In this document: positions 8,963 to 17,948 of the stretch, piece after piece
How positions within the stretch are numbered: position 1 is the stretch's first letter
Layout of the letters: the number at the start of each line of letters is the position of its first letter
DNA from: Caldilineaceae bacterium
GTDB taxonomy: Bacteria; Chloroflexota; Anaerolineae; Caldilineales; Caldilineaceae
NCBI GenBank assembly: GCA_020846635.1
Contig: JADLDO010000028.1
Span: 1 to 64,000, forward strand
Length of the DNA: 64,000 nucleotides
Direction of reading: 5' to 3'
Program-made: the position numbers and the translations under genes
The notes under the pieces: model-generated
The model's input: the letters and a program-made list of their open reading frames with translations, nothing else
Told to the model about the DNA's origin: nothing
The model's database searches: none

Positions 8963-9028
8963 ACTCTGTTTGCTCCCTTAATATCATGCCAGGCGGGAGA
9001 AAGAAAGGGATGAGGGATGAATTATGAG

Positions 9029-9076
9029 GGATGAAGGCAGAGAAGGAATCGTGTCGGTACTCTCTGCCTTTCATCC
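9029..9076. repeat. stem-loop between hom and asd
   Basis: A 15-bp stem (GGATGAAGGCAGAGA with its complement, one bulged base) encloses a 17-nt loop. Short direct repeats of GGGATGA and CATCCTT flank it. No T-run follows on either side, so it could be an mRNA stability or processing hairpin, or a degenerate palindromic repeat, rather than a terminator. Confidence 0.45.
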
Positions 9077-9091
9077 TTCATCCTTCCTAAC

Positions 9092-10234
9092 TCACGCCGT
9101 ATAAGCCAGTTCGATAATATCACTTAGGACCCCCGCGGCGGTGGCATCTGTGCCTGCGCCGCGCCCCTGGACGACCAGGGGGTTGGGGTTATACCAACGC
9201 GTGGTGAATTCGACCAGGTTGTCAGTGCCGGAGAGCCGCCCCAGAGGGCTTTCCCCATACACGAGCGTCGGCCCCACTCGGCAGACGCCATCCTCCACCT
9301 GGGCCGCAAAGCGCAAGACCTTGCCTGTGCTTGCGGCTTCGGCTACCTGTGCCTGGAAGTGATCATCCAGCCGTGGCAGCGCGTCCATAAATTCAGCCAC
9401 CGTCAACCCGTCCATGTCGGCGGGGTATAGCCCCTGGACCTCCACATTTGCCAGGTCCAGTTGCCAGCCCAGGCCGCGAGCGAGGATCAACGCTTTGCGC
9501 GCCACATCCACACCGCCCAGGTCATCACGGGGATCAGGCTCGGTATAGCCCAACCGGTGCGCCTCACGCACAATGGCGCTGAAAGGCTTGCCCTCCTGCA
9601 ACCCTGTCATCACAAAGCCCAGGGTTCCGCTAAAGGTGCCGGTAATGCGCTTGACCTCATCGCCGCTGCTCACCAGACGGTTGAGCGTCACGATGACAGG
9701 CAAACCGGCCCCCACAGTCGTCTCCCAACGGCTGTGCGACAGTTGGCGCACAGGGGCGAGCCCCTCGCCATTGTCACCCATGCCACTACCATTCGTGACA
9801 CCGGCTGAGGTCAGCCGGTCGTACACCTCCTGGTCAATGGTTAAGGGCTTCTTGTTGGCAAGCACGATCTTATAGTGCTGATCGCGAGCAAAGAGCAGCG
9901 CCGGAACGGTGGCATCGGTGGCGGTGCAATCCACCACGACTGTGCCTGCCCGTCCAGCGATGTCAACAATCCCATAGAGATCATTTTGAACGCCGCCCGC
10001 GGGATGTTGGGCGAGCCGCCGGCCTGCTTCTTTGGCGGCGATGATCTCGTCGATCAACACATCGTCCAGCCCATCGCTGGGCTCGATCACTGCGCCGTCA
10101 CTGTCACAGACTGCCAACAACTCCAGCCTAAGGCCATATTGCAGCGCGTGAAAGCTGCGTTGTTCAACGATCTGGCGCAACAAGGCGCGGCCTACACCCC
10201 CCACACCAAATAAAATAATCGGCAGACTACGCAT
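9092..10234 (-). CDS. hom: homoserine dehydrogenase
   Basis: It reduces aspartate semialdehyde to homoserine, the branch towards threonine and methionine. The 380-residue protein opens with a Rossmann loop (LFGVGGVGRALL), followed by VVVDCTA, the VLANKKPLT substrate segment and the catalytic domain signature GTFSGTLGFVMTGLQEGKPF. It ends after the catalytic domain; I see no C-terminal ACT regulatory domain, so it lacks the usual threonine-feedback module. A terminator-like hairpin separates it from ask upstream. Confidence 0.93.
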   Translation of the reverse strand: MRSLPIILFGVGGVGRALLRQIVEQRSFHALQYGLRLELLAVCDSDGAVIEPSDGLDDVLIDEIIAAKEAGRRLAQHPAGGVQNDLYGIVDIAGRAGTVVVDCTATDATVPALLFARDQHYKIVLANKKPLTIDQEVYDRLTSAGVTNGSGMGDNGEGLAPVRQLSHSRWETTVGAGLPVIVTLNRLVSSGDEVKRITGTFSGTLGFVMTGLQEGKPFSAIVREAHRLGYTEPDPRDDLGGVDVARKALILARGLGWQLDLANVEVQGLYPADMDGLTVAEFMDALPRLDDHFQAQVAEAASTGKVLRFAAQVEDGVCRVGPTLVYGESPLGRLSGTDNLVEFTTRWYNPNPLVVQGRGAGTDATAAGVLSDIIELAYTA

Positions 10235-10340
10235 GACTCGCTCTTTACCCGTTGCTCTTTATCCGTTATGGTTTAAACCGCTACGGCCGAACCCTCCCGC
10301 AGCCAAAGGGCTTCCAGGAGGGTATCTCTAATCAACTCGA

Positions 10341-10378
10341 TAAAAGAAGGGAGCGGTGACGTTGGTGACCCGGCTCCC
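10341..10378 (-). terminator. probable terminator after ask
   Basis: GGGAGCGG and CCGGCTCCC form an 8-bp stem with one bulge. On the minus strand TTCTTTTA follows the stem. It lies about 60 nt past the ask stop codon, so hom may depend on readthrough or on its own promoter. Confidence 0.5.
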
Positions 10379-10438
10379 CTCGACACAATTGATTCGATTA
10401 TATCACAAGACCAGGGGGAATGTTCAAGCGTTGATCTG

Positions 10439-11893
<1,455 letters not shown>

Positions 11894-11944
11894 AGGGTGT
11901 TCCTCCACATCTACAGAAAATGGATGATATATATAATATAGACG

Positions 11945-11971
11945 TACGGACACAATGGATTGTGTCCCCCT
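11945..11971 (-). repeat. short hairpin repeat (CAAT..ATTG family), copy 2
   Basis: Minus strand GGGACACAATCCATTGTGTC followed by CGTACG. GGACACAAT pairs with ATTGTGTCC. It resembles the copy at 6271-6300, including the trailing GTACGT. It lies in the ask mRNA between the leader terminator and the start codon. Confidence 0.5.
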
Positions 11972-11977
11972 TCCGGT

Positions 11978-12021
11978 AAACAAAAACAACCCTCCCATCC
12001 AGACAACAGAATGAGAGGGTT
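11978..12021 (-). terminator. riboswitch expression-platform terminator
   Basis: On the minus strand AACCCTCTCATTC pairs with GATGGGAGGGTT across a 9-10 nt loop, followed by GTTTTTGTTT. Its 5' arm contains CTCTCATT, which can instead pair with GATGAGAG, the 3' strand of riboswitch helix P1. These are the mutually exclusive pairings expected of a SAM-OFF attenuator. Confidence 0.9.
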
Positions 12022-12049
12022 GAGCAGGAACGCGGCTGCGTACAGTCAT

Positions 12050-12165
<116 letters not shown>

Positions 12166-12186
12166 CTGTCTTCAATTCTGTGGGCG

Positions 12187-12215
12187 ACGATACCATTGGG
12201 TACGGGGGTTGTCAA
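12187..12215 (-). promoter_or_regulatory. sigma-70-type promoter for the ask leader
   Basis: A perfect -35 box TTGACA (12210-12215), a 17-nt spacer and a -10-like TATCGT (12187-12192) lie just upstream of the riboswitch. Predicted initiation near 12180 would give a leader of about 290 nt before the ask start codon. Confidence 0.65.
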
Positions 12216-12225
12216 ATTTCGCCAC

Positions 12226-12723
12226 CTAAAACGGCTTCATCACCATCAGATAGATGATCACGGCGATGACGATTTCTTCGCCAATGTGCGCGGCGCGCAC
12301 CACCGGATCGTTGATCGCGGCGCGCAATTCGGGCGTGATGACCCCCTCTGCCTGCGCGGTGGCAAGCCTCTCACGCAGGCGCTTGCCACGTGGAACAAAG
12401 ATCAAAGGGATCAGCGGGACGGTCGTCAGATAGAGCAGCAGCGAGACAAAGACCCAATTGATCGTGCTGCCTTGCAGCACACCGAACAAAGGCCAGCCGC
12501 GCACCCATGCGGTCGCCGTACCGAAGATGATGATGGCATGGGAGCCATGCATGACCAGGTTTCTTTCAAACCAGCGGCTCAGGCCCATCAATTGGGTAAA
12601 TGGATCGAGCTTCTCTTGACGCCGCGCATAAACACGGCTCACCTCGCGCCCGACCAACCCTGCAACAAAGCCGAATGCGCTGACAACATGCAGCAGAACC
12701 AACCACTGTCCAAGTACAGCCAA
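12226..12723 (-). CDS. DUF2269-like integral membrane protein
   Basis: A small protein of about 165 residues with four hydrophobic segments: LGQWLVLLHVVSAFGFVAGL near the start, HAIIIFGTATAW, INWVFVSLLLYLTTVPLIPL and a C-terminal EEIVIAVIIYLMVMKPF. The pattern and the conserved His/Gly/Arg positions recall DUF2269 (predicted integral membrane proteins, some copper-related). No function is assigned. The likely start is the TTG at 12723, with GGAG six bases upstream; a TTG at 12753 is possible. The stop lies just before the ask promoter, but the gene itself probably has its own AT-rich promoter upstream. Confidence 0.55.
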   Translation of the reverse strand: MAVLGQWLVLLHVVSAFGFVAGLVGREVSRVYARRQEKLDPFTQLMGLSRWFERNLVMHGSHAIIIFGTATAWVRGWPLFGVLQGSTINWVFVSLLLYLTTVPLIPLIFVPRGKRLRERLATAQAEGVITPELRAAINDPVVRAAHIGEEIVIAVIIYLMVMKPF

Positions 12724-13071
12724 AACACGCTCCTTGTGGCGCAGACCCGCCAAACAAGTTGAGAATATGATAATTAATTATAGGCCCTTTTTCCTTGTAA
12801 AGATATTCGTAAAGATATATAGAGCCTCTATCCAAAAAGAAACTCACCGTACAGTGAGGCGCATCGCGGCTATGAGAGAGCATTTAGACGGAACATTCGA
12901 CAGCACTCCGGCGTCATCTCTCTACTTGCCGCGCAAGCAACCAATAGGCGGCAAGCCTAGCTATCAATGAATAGGTTCATGGATCTATTCAGCCACTCTT
13001 GGCAGCGCAAAGAATGCCTTGCCAACGCAATACCAGGTAATACCAGTAGGTAACTCTAGAAAGAAAGTTGT
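12724..13071. other. AT-rich divergent intergenic region
   Basis: This gap between two divergent genes holds a perfect 12-bp palindrome ATAATTAATTAT (12770-12781) and two copies of GTAAAGATAT within the next 35 bp. A CTCAC/GTGAG hairpin lies further on. I see no gene or RNA. Promoters for both genes probably lie here, but none can be fixed with confidence. Confidence 0.35.
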
Positions 13072-13713
13072 ATGAAAGTTCGTACGCTGAACCAACTTCT
13101 GACACTGGCGGCACTCGTGGCTATCCTTGCCGCTTGTACTGGCGCACCAGCACCGGCAGCCAGCTCGGCAGAGGCAACCTCCCCCATCACCGCACCCGCG
13201 AGCGCAACCACAGTAGCTCCCGAAGCCGCGCCGGAGGTTGCCACAGAGGAGCCGGCAGCAGAGACAAGCGACAGTTCCGAACCGGTAGCTGTTGAGGCTT
13301 TGGCTCCGGCAGAATGTGAAGCCATCCATACAGCCGTTGTCGAACGACTAGGTGTCGAATTCCAAATGGCAGAGGTGCCCTTTAACAGTGAGATCGCCAG
13401 CCGGCAAGGGACAGCCTGTACGCTGACCGCGATGGGAACGGGCGAGGACTTTGGCAATTTCCTGGATGTCGCGCAGGCGTTGCGCGATGCGCTGGAGGCT
13501 GAAGGCTGGAGCGAGAACCAAGCCTATCTCGCCGATGGCCCAACGGGTACGGCCTTTGGCTATGAGAAGGATGGTCAATTCGCAATGGGCCATGTGGACT
13601 GGACGCCCTCAGAGGATGCGGAATGTCCCGACGATCAGCCCATCAGCGCCTGTGAGTTGGAGCCAAGCCAGCAGATCTTTACGGTGATGCTGCAACTGAT
13701 GCAAGCCAGCTAA
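13072..13713 (+). CDS. lipoprotein of unknown function
   Basis: The 213-residue protein begins with a lipoprotein signal (hydrophobic LLTLAALVAILAAC, lipobox cysteine Cys22), so it should be lipid-anchored on the outer face of the membrane. A Pro/Ala/Glu/Thr-rich linker of about 55 residues follows, then a compact domain from about residue 80 containing paired cysteines (PAECEAIH, QGTACTL, DAECPD, SACELEP) that could form disulfides outside the cell. I do not recognise the domain. A strong terminator follows at once, so it is monocistronic. Confidence 0.75.
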   Translation: MKVRTLNQLLTLAALVAILAACTGAPAPAASSAEATSPITAPASATTVAPEAAPEVATEEPAAETSDSSEPVAVEALAPAECEAIHTAVVERLGVEFQMAEVPFNSEIASRQGTACTLTAMGTGEDFGNFLDVAQALRDALEAEGWSENQAYLADGPTGTAFGYEKDGQFAMGHVDWTPSEDAECPDDQPISACELEPSQQIFTVMLQLMQAS

Positions 13714-13735
13714 AACACCCCACTAAAACCATCCT

Positions 13736-13774
13736 ATTACAACCGAGTCTCTTGAGACTCGGTTGTAATTTTTC
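13736..13774 (+). terminator. strong intrinsic terminator after the lipoprotein gene
   Basis: A perfect 16-bp stem with left arm ATTACAACCGAGTCTC and an apparent 2-nt loop (in practice a tetraloop) is followed by TTTTT. Confidence 0.92.
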
Positions 13775-13797
13775 TCGCCCCTCATCCTTAGCGTTTC

Positions 13798-13873
13798 AAG
13801 TGCGTAGGTTCGGCCTCTGGCCGGACAAGTGCATGGAGCGCACCGTCACGCCGGAGCCGTGACCTACGCACTT
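13798..13873. repeat. cruciform-type palindromic element
   Basis: Outer arms AAGTGCGTAGGT and ACCTACGCACTT (12 bp, perfect) enclose two inner hairpins: GTTCGGCC-TCT-GGCCGGAC (one mismatch) and TCACG-CCGGAGC-CGTGA. Folded, it makes a three-way junction of about 76 nt. It looks like a small non-coding mobile or REP-like element. No second full copy is seen in this window. Confidence 0.6.
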
Positions 13874-14091
13874 CCTCCCTCGCATTGGGCAGGTCTCTGG
13901 AAAAGCCAACACTTCCCATGTATAATTATGTATAATAGGTTTGGCTAGTCAGCCAATACGCAATCATTGAGCCACAATCCGTCATCAAGGCGATCAAATA
14001 CTGGCAGCCAAATATTGGTAGCGAATGCCGGTACATTTTGACGGAACCATACGGAGGAGAGTGATTGGAGAGCCAATAGGAGACAAGAGCG
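13874..14091 (+). promoter_or_regulatory. upstream region with tandem TATAAT boxes
   Basis: Two perfect TATAAT hexamers lie ten bases apart (13921-13926 and 13931-13936), about 160 bp before the next gene. No good -35 box is present at the right spacing (TGGAAA at best). The rest of the 218-bp stretch shows nothing recognisable. Confidence 0.3.
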
Positions 14092-14511
14092 ATGAAAACC
14101 CTTCTACGCTTGATTGTGTTGATCACGACAATGGCTGTGGTGCTGCTCCTGCTTTTCGGCGGAGTTTTCCTAGAGACCGGCAATCTCGATATTATGGCGA
14201 CGCGCAGCCTCTTGCCTGAAGTCGGGTCGCTTCAGACGATCCCCATCAGCGATACAATTGAACAGCAATCGGCGCAACAAACGGGGAAAGAGAGTGTCTT
14301 GCGCTTCATCTGGCGCGGCGGCAATATGCTTTACGACGACAACGTGATTGACGAGACTGAGTTCACTGCCTTGCTTGTACGAGCCAAAGCCAACAAAACC
14401 AAAGTGGAGATCGCCAAATTTCCCGATGTGCGCGGTATGGACGCGTATCGCTGGCGTCAACTGCTCGAAGACGCAGGGGTGCAGTATGAGATACTTCCAC
14501 AAGCGCGATAG
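14092..14511 (+). CDS. single-pass membrane protein of unknown function
   Basis: A 139-residue protein with one N-terminal membrane anchor (LIVLITTMAVVLLLLFGGVF, about residues 7-26) and an outside domain. The C-terminal part (RFIWRGGNMLYDDNVIDETE, then FTALLVRAKANKTKVEIAKF) has the alternating pattern of a small alpha/beta domain, loosely like the periplasmic part of ExbD/TolR. No ExbB partner is nearby, so this is only a shape resemblance. GGAG lies eight bases before the ATG. It is 44 bp upstream of the enolase-superfamily gene and may be co-transcribed with it. Confidence 0.6.
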   Translation: MKTLLRLIVLITTMAVVLLLLFGGVFLETGNLDIMATRSLLPEVGSLQTIPISDTIEQQSAQQTGKESVLRFIWRGGNMLYDDNVIDETEFTALLVRAKANKTKVEIAKFPDVRGMDAYRWRQLLEDAGVQYEILPQAR

Positions 14512-14555
14512 ACTTTGAGATAACCTGATTCCCACAAATAGAAGATTCTCACCCC

Positions 14556-15755
14556 ATGAAAATCACCAACATTGAAGTTTTCGTTCTTGGCGATCCGCAG
14601 CCTGACCACGAAATCGACATGGCGCGCGTCGATGGGCTGGCGTTTGTGCGTATTCAGACCGACGAGGGCATTAGCGGGCTGTCGGAGATCTTTACCGTAC
14701 CGCCGGGCGTGGCGCGCACAGTCCTAGATGGGCCGGATTCGTTCTTGGGCCGTTTGCTGATCGGCGAAGACCCGATTCACCCGGAGCGCATTTGGCAAAA
14801 GCTCTATAACAGTATGCTCCACGGCAACCGGCGCGGCTGGGTGATCATCTGCATTGGCGCGGTCGATGTGGCCTGTTGGGATATTTACGGCAAGGCGCTC
14901 GGTCGCCCGGTCTATGAGCTGCTTGGTGGCGCGGTGCGGGCGAGCCATCAAATTGAGAGCGAAGCGCAGCGCCAAGAGGTCATCCCCTACTGTACAATCG
15001 TCTCGGATCGGTGGGATCGGGAGAGCGTGCTCAAGGAGCAGGTGGAGCGCGTAGTGCGCCTGCGCGAATTGGGCTATCGCGCCTTCAAGATCGAGCCGAT
15101 GAAGCAGCCGCCCGCGACGATCATCGAGTTGACGCGCCGCACACGCCAAGCAGTTGGCGCGGATGTGACGCTGTGTGTGGATGTGGGCTATCTGTGGAAC
15201 GACGTGGGCACAGCGGTGAGTGTGATCAACCAACTGGCAGAGTTTGACATCGCCTTCTTTGAAACGCCTTTGCCGGTGGATTCCGTGGCTGCCTATGCTG
15301 CCCTCACGCGCCAGACTCGTGTGCCGATTGCGATGGGCGAACACACGACCACGCGCTGGGAGTTCTTGCAGATGATGGACGAAGGCGGTATCGGCGTGGC
15401 GCAGCCTTATATGACCACCTGTGGCGGGCTGACCGAAGCCAAGCGCATTGTCGAACTGGCCCAGCCGCGCGGCGTCTTGGTCTGCCCCGGCAACTGGTCT
15501 ACCAGCGTGCTGGGCATGGCAAATATCCATCTCGCTGCCTATTCGCCCATCACGCCCATCTACGAATCTGCCCCCGCCGAGGTCTACTGGTCACCGCTGC
15601 GTAAGGCGCTCCAAGAACTCGCTGCGCCAGTTGTCAATGGTGCGGTAGGCTTCCCCAGCACACCGGGCATTGGTATTGAACTGCCGGAAGATCTGATCAA
15701 GCACTTCCTAATTGCACCCAGCCAAGCATGGCAGTACCATGACCTACAGTCGTAG
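14556..15755 (+). CDS. mandelate racemase/enolase-superfamily enzyme (sugar-acid dehydratase-like)
   Basis: The 399-residue length and two-domain plan match the mandelate racemase/muconate lactonising group, which abstracts the proton next to a carboxylate. The three metal ligands can be seen as Asp in LCVDVGYLW, Glu in AFFETPLP and Glu in AMGEHTTT. The usual KxK on strand 2 reads FKIEP, so the second lysine is missing; this argues against a classical racemase and leaves the specificity open (sugar-acid dehydratase is one option). No sugar-acid catabolic genes lie next to it. The next gene, a HAD phosphatase, begins about 100 bp later. Confidence 0.8.
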   Translation: MKITNIEVFVLGDPQPDHEIDMARVDGLAFVRIQTDEGISGLSEIFTVPPGVARTVLDGPDSFLGRLLIGEDPIHPERIWQKLYNSMLHGNRRGWVIICIGAVDVACWDIYGKALGRPVYELLGGAVRASHQIESEAQRQEVIPYCTIVSDRWDRESVLKEQVERVVRLRELGYRAFKIEPMKQPPATIIELTRRTRQAVGADVTLCVDVGYLWNDVGTAVSVINQLAEFDIAFFETPLPVDSVAAYAALTRQTRVPIAMGEHTTTRWEFLQMMDEGGIGVAQPYMTTCGGLTEAKRIVELAQPRGVLVCPGNWSTSVLGMANIHLAAYSPITPIYESAPAEVYWSPLRKALQELAAPVVNGAVGFPSTPGIGIELPEDLIKHFLIAPSQAWQYHDLQS

Positions 15756-15783
15756 GGGCGCAATATACTGCGTCCTTGCGGAC
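15755..15783 (+). repeat. short hairpin repeat (CAAT..ATTG family), copy 3
   Basis: GGGGCGCAATATACTGCGTC followed by CTTGCGGAC, a diverged relative of the copies at 6271 and 11945 in the opposite orientation. Its first base overlaps the preceding stop codon. Confidence 0.4.
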
Positions 15784-15856
15784 GACTAGACGCGCGGTAG
15801 CAATCATCGTCATCGCAGTGCAAGGTGGGTATGCAAAGCAACTTATGGAGTGGTGC

Positions 15857-16492
15857 ATGAAGTATAAACTAGTTATTTTCGACTTTGACGGCACGCTTGC
15901 CGATTCGTTCCCGTGGTTCCTACGTATGGTCAATACCGTTGCCGCCAAATATCAATTCAAGCGGGTCGAAGAGGAGGAAGTTCAAGCCCTGCGCAGCCTC
16001 AGCGCGCTGCAACTGGTTCGGCATCTGGGCATACCCTTGTGGAAAATGCCGATGATTGCCCATCATGTGCGCCAGTTGATGATGAAAGAGCAGAAGGAGA
16101 TTGCTTGCTTTGAGGGTGTCGATCAGTTGCTCTCGCAATTGTCTGAGGCGGGCGTCCTGTTAGCGCTGGTCACGTCGAACTCCTATGCGAACGTGCGCGA
16201 GGTGTTGGGCGCAGATAACCTTGCGCTCATGACCTATATCGAGTGCGATGTCTCCTTGTTCGGCAAACGTTCTCGCTATCGAAAAATCCTCAAGCAAAGC
16301 GGCGTGCGCCCCATGGAAGCGCTCTGCATCGGGGATGAGATACGCGACATCGAAGCTGCCACACAGGAGTTGATCCCCTTCGGCGCTGTCTCCTGGGGAT
16401 ACACACATATTGAGGCGCTCCAGGCGCGGTCACCCGCCGAGGTCTTTGCGCGTGTAGATGAGATCGCCGGGCGGATCATCGAATCCGCCTAG
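15857..16492 (+). CDS. HAD-superfamily hydrolase (phosphoglycolate phosphatase-like)
   Basis: This canonical HAD phosphatase of 211 residues contrasts with the permuted one at 6479. Motif I VIFDFDGTLADS is at residues 5-16, motif II LALVTSNSY follows the helical cap, a lysine-containing motif III lies near KILKQSG, and motif IV LCIGDEIRDIEAA precedes the last helix. Subfamily features fit phosphoglycolate phosphatase-like enzymes, but the substrate is unproven. The ATG at 15857 is used, with GGAG six bases upstream; a longer frame from 15776 has no such signal. Its last bases overlap the end of nhaA on the other strand. Confidence 0.85.
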   Translation: MKYKLVIFDFDGTLADSFPWFLRMVNTVAAKYQFKRVEEEEVQALRSLSALQLVRHLGIPLWKMPMIAHHVRQLMMKEQKEIACFEGVDQLLSQLSEAGVLLALVTSNSYANVREVLGADNLALMTYIECDVSLFGKRSRYRKILKQSGVRPMEALCIGDEIRDIEAATQELIPFGAVSWGYTHIEALQARSPAEVFARVDEIAGRIIESA

Positions 16493-17868
16493 CCATTCTT
16501 CTGTCCCCCGCTCGTCACCCTACTCAGAAAGAACAGACCGGCGACACCCGCCAACGAGGAGGCGATCAAAATGGAGATCTTGGCTGTTGCCAGATTCTCC
16601 GCGTCAGCAAAGGCAAGCGAGGCAATAAAGAGCGACATGGTGAAGCCGATACCTGCCAGAACGCCCGTAGCCAGCATGTGAGGCCAGGTCACGCCAAAGG
16701 GCAGTTGGGCAATCCCCGCGCGCACCGCCAGCCAACAGGTGGCAAAAATGCCGATCGGTTTGCCCAGGGTCAGCCCCAACACGATACCGAGCATGATAGG
16801 CAGCGAATCCCCGCCCAAGCTGTCTGCGCGGATCACCACTCCCGCATTGGCAAAGGCAAAGATCGGCATAATCAGAAAGGAGACCCAGCCATGCAACTTG
16901 TGTTCCATCCTTTGCAGCGGGGCCTGCACCTGCTCGGATAGATCCTCAAGTTCGCGGACTGCGCTCTCCTGAAATTCACGATCCTGTTTCGATTTTCCCT
17001 GGCTTCCCTCCAGTTGCTTGAGGATTTGGCGGGCGCGCCCTAAAAAGGTGGGCGCGTCAATCCGGCTGCGCGCAGGGATGGTCATGGCAACCAGCACGCC
17101 CGCAATCGTGGCGTGGATGCCAGAGTTCAGGAAGGTCAGCCAGACAACCACACCCAAAATGGCATAGACAACCGGTGTGCGAATCCCAAAGAGATTGGCA
17201 AGCATCAGCAGGATCAGGACGCCAAAGCCAATGCCTAGCATCGTAAAGTCCAGCCCGCCTGAATAGAAGATGGCAATCACCAACACAGCGATCAGGTCAT
17301 CGACAATTGCCACCGCAGTGAGAAAAACTTTCAGGCCAAAGGGGACGCGGTTGCCAAGCAGCGCAAGACAGCCCAGCGCAAAAGCGATGTCCGTTGCCAT
17401 CGGCACACCCCAGCCACGCGCACCGCTGCCGCCAAAATTGAAACTTGTATAGATCAAGGCAGGGACCACTACGCCGCCGATTGCCGCCAGGATGGGAAGG
17501 GCCGCCGCGCGCGGGCTTGCCAACTCGCCAACCAATACCTCGCGCTTGATCTCCAGACCAACCACAAAAAAGAAGATCACCATCAAGCCATCATTGACCC
17601 AATGCAGCACACTTTCTTCCAGCACAAATGGCCCCACCGAAATGCCAATATGGGTGTCGAGCAAGGCCAAATAGCCTTCGCCAAAGGCAGAGTTGGCAAT
17701 GAACATCGCCAGTACAGTCATAGCAAGCAGCAAAATGCCAGCCGACTGTGCCTGGTGAATAAACGCCTGCATCGGTCTCAGAATATAAACGAGCGGTGTG
17801 GCGCTCCAGTGTGCGGCAGATCGTCGTGATCTTGCGGTCATTGACTTTCCTTTCATCATTACGCGCAT
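16489..17868 (-). CDS. nhaA: Na+/H+ antiporter NhaA
   Basis: NhaA exports sodium in exchange for protons across the cytoplasmic membrane. The 459 residues give 11-12 membrane segments, with the ion-site aspartates in AIVDDLIAVLVI (equivalent to Asp163/164 of E. coli) and the conserved ATDIAFALG. FFFVVGLEIKREVL near the N-terminus is also typical. A hydrophilic insert (about residues 285-330, rich in Gln/Glu/Lys) sits between membrane segments, as in many long bacterial NhaA forms. The N-terminus is 20-30 residues longer than usual, and a later methionine (MTARSRR or MQAFIH) may be the true start. Confidence 0.93.
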   Translation of the reverse strand: MRVMMKGKSMTARSRRSAAHWSATPLVYILRPMQAFIHQAQSAGILLLAMTVLAMFIANSAFGEGYLALLDTHIGISVGPFVLEESVLHWVNDGLMVIFFFVVGLEIKREVLVGELASPRAAALPILAAIGGVVVPALIYTSFNFGGSGARGWGVPMATDIAFALGCLALLGNRVPFGLKVFLTAVAIVDDLIAVLVIAIFYSGGLDFTMLGIGFGVLILLMLANLFGIRTPVVYAILGVVVWLTFLNSGIHATIAGVLVAMTIPARSRIDAPTFLGRARQILKQLEGSQGKSKQDREFQESAVRELEDLSEQVQAPLQRMEHKLHGWVSFLIMPIFAFANAGVVIRADSLGGDSLPIMLGIVLGLTLGKPIGIFATCWLAVRAGIAQLPFGVTWPHMLATGVLAGIGFTMSLFIASLAFADAENLATAKISILIASSLAGVAGLFFLSRVTSGGQKNG

Positions 17869-17948
17869 CGTAGCTACTTTTGGTGGGGCTTACTATATCA
17901 GAAAAGTGGCAAACGGTTCGTATGCTGTCGAGGATTGTGCAATATGAC

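Noticed and set aside
14092-14511. ExbD/TolR energy-transducing protein
   Set aside because: The conserved membrane aspartate is absent and no ExbB/TolQ gene is nearby. Only the general topology agrees.
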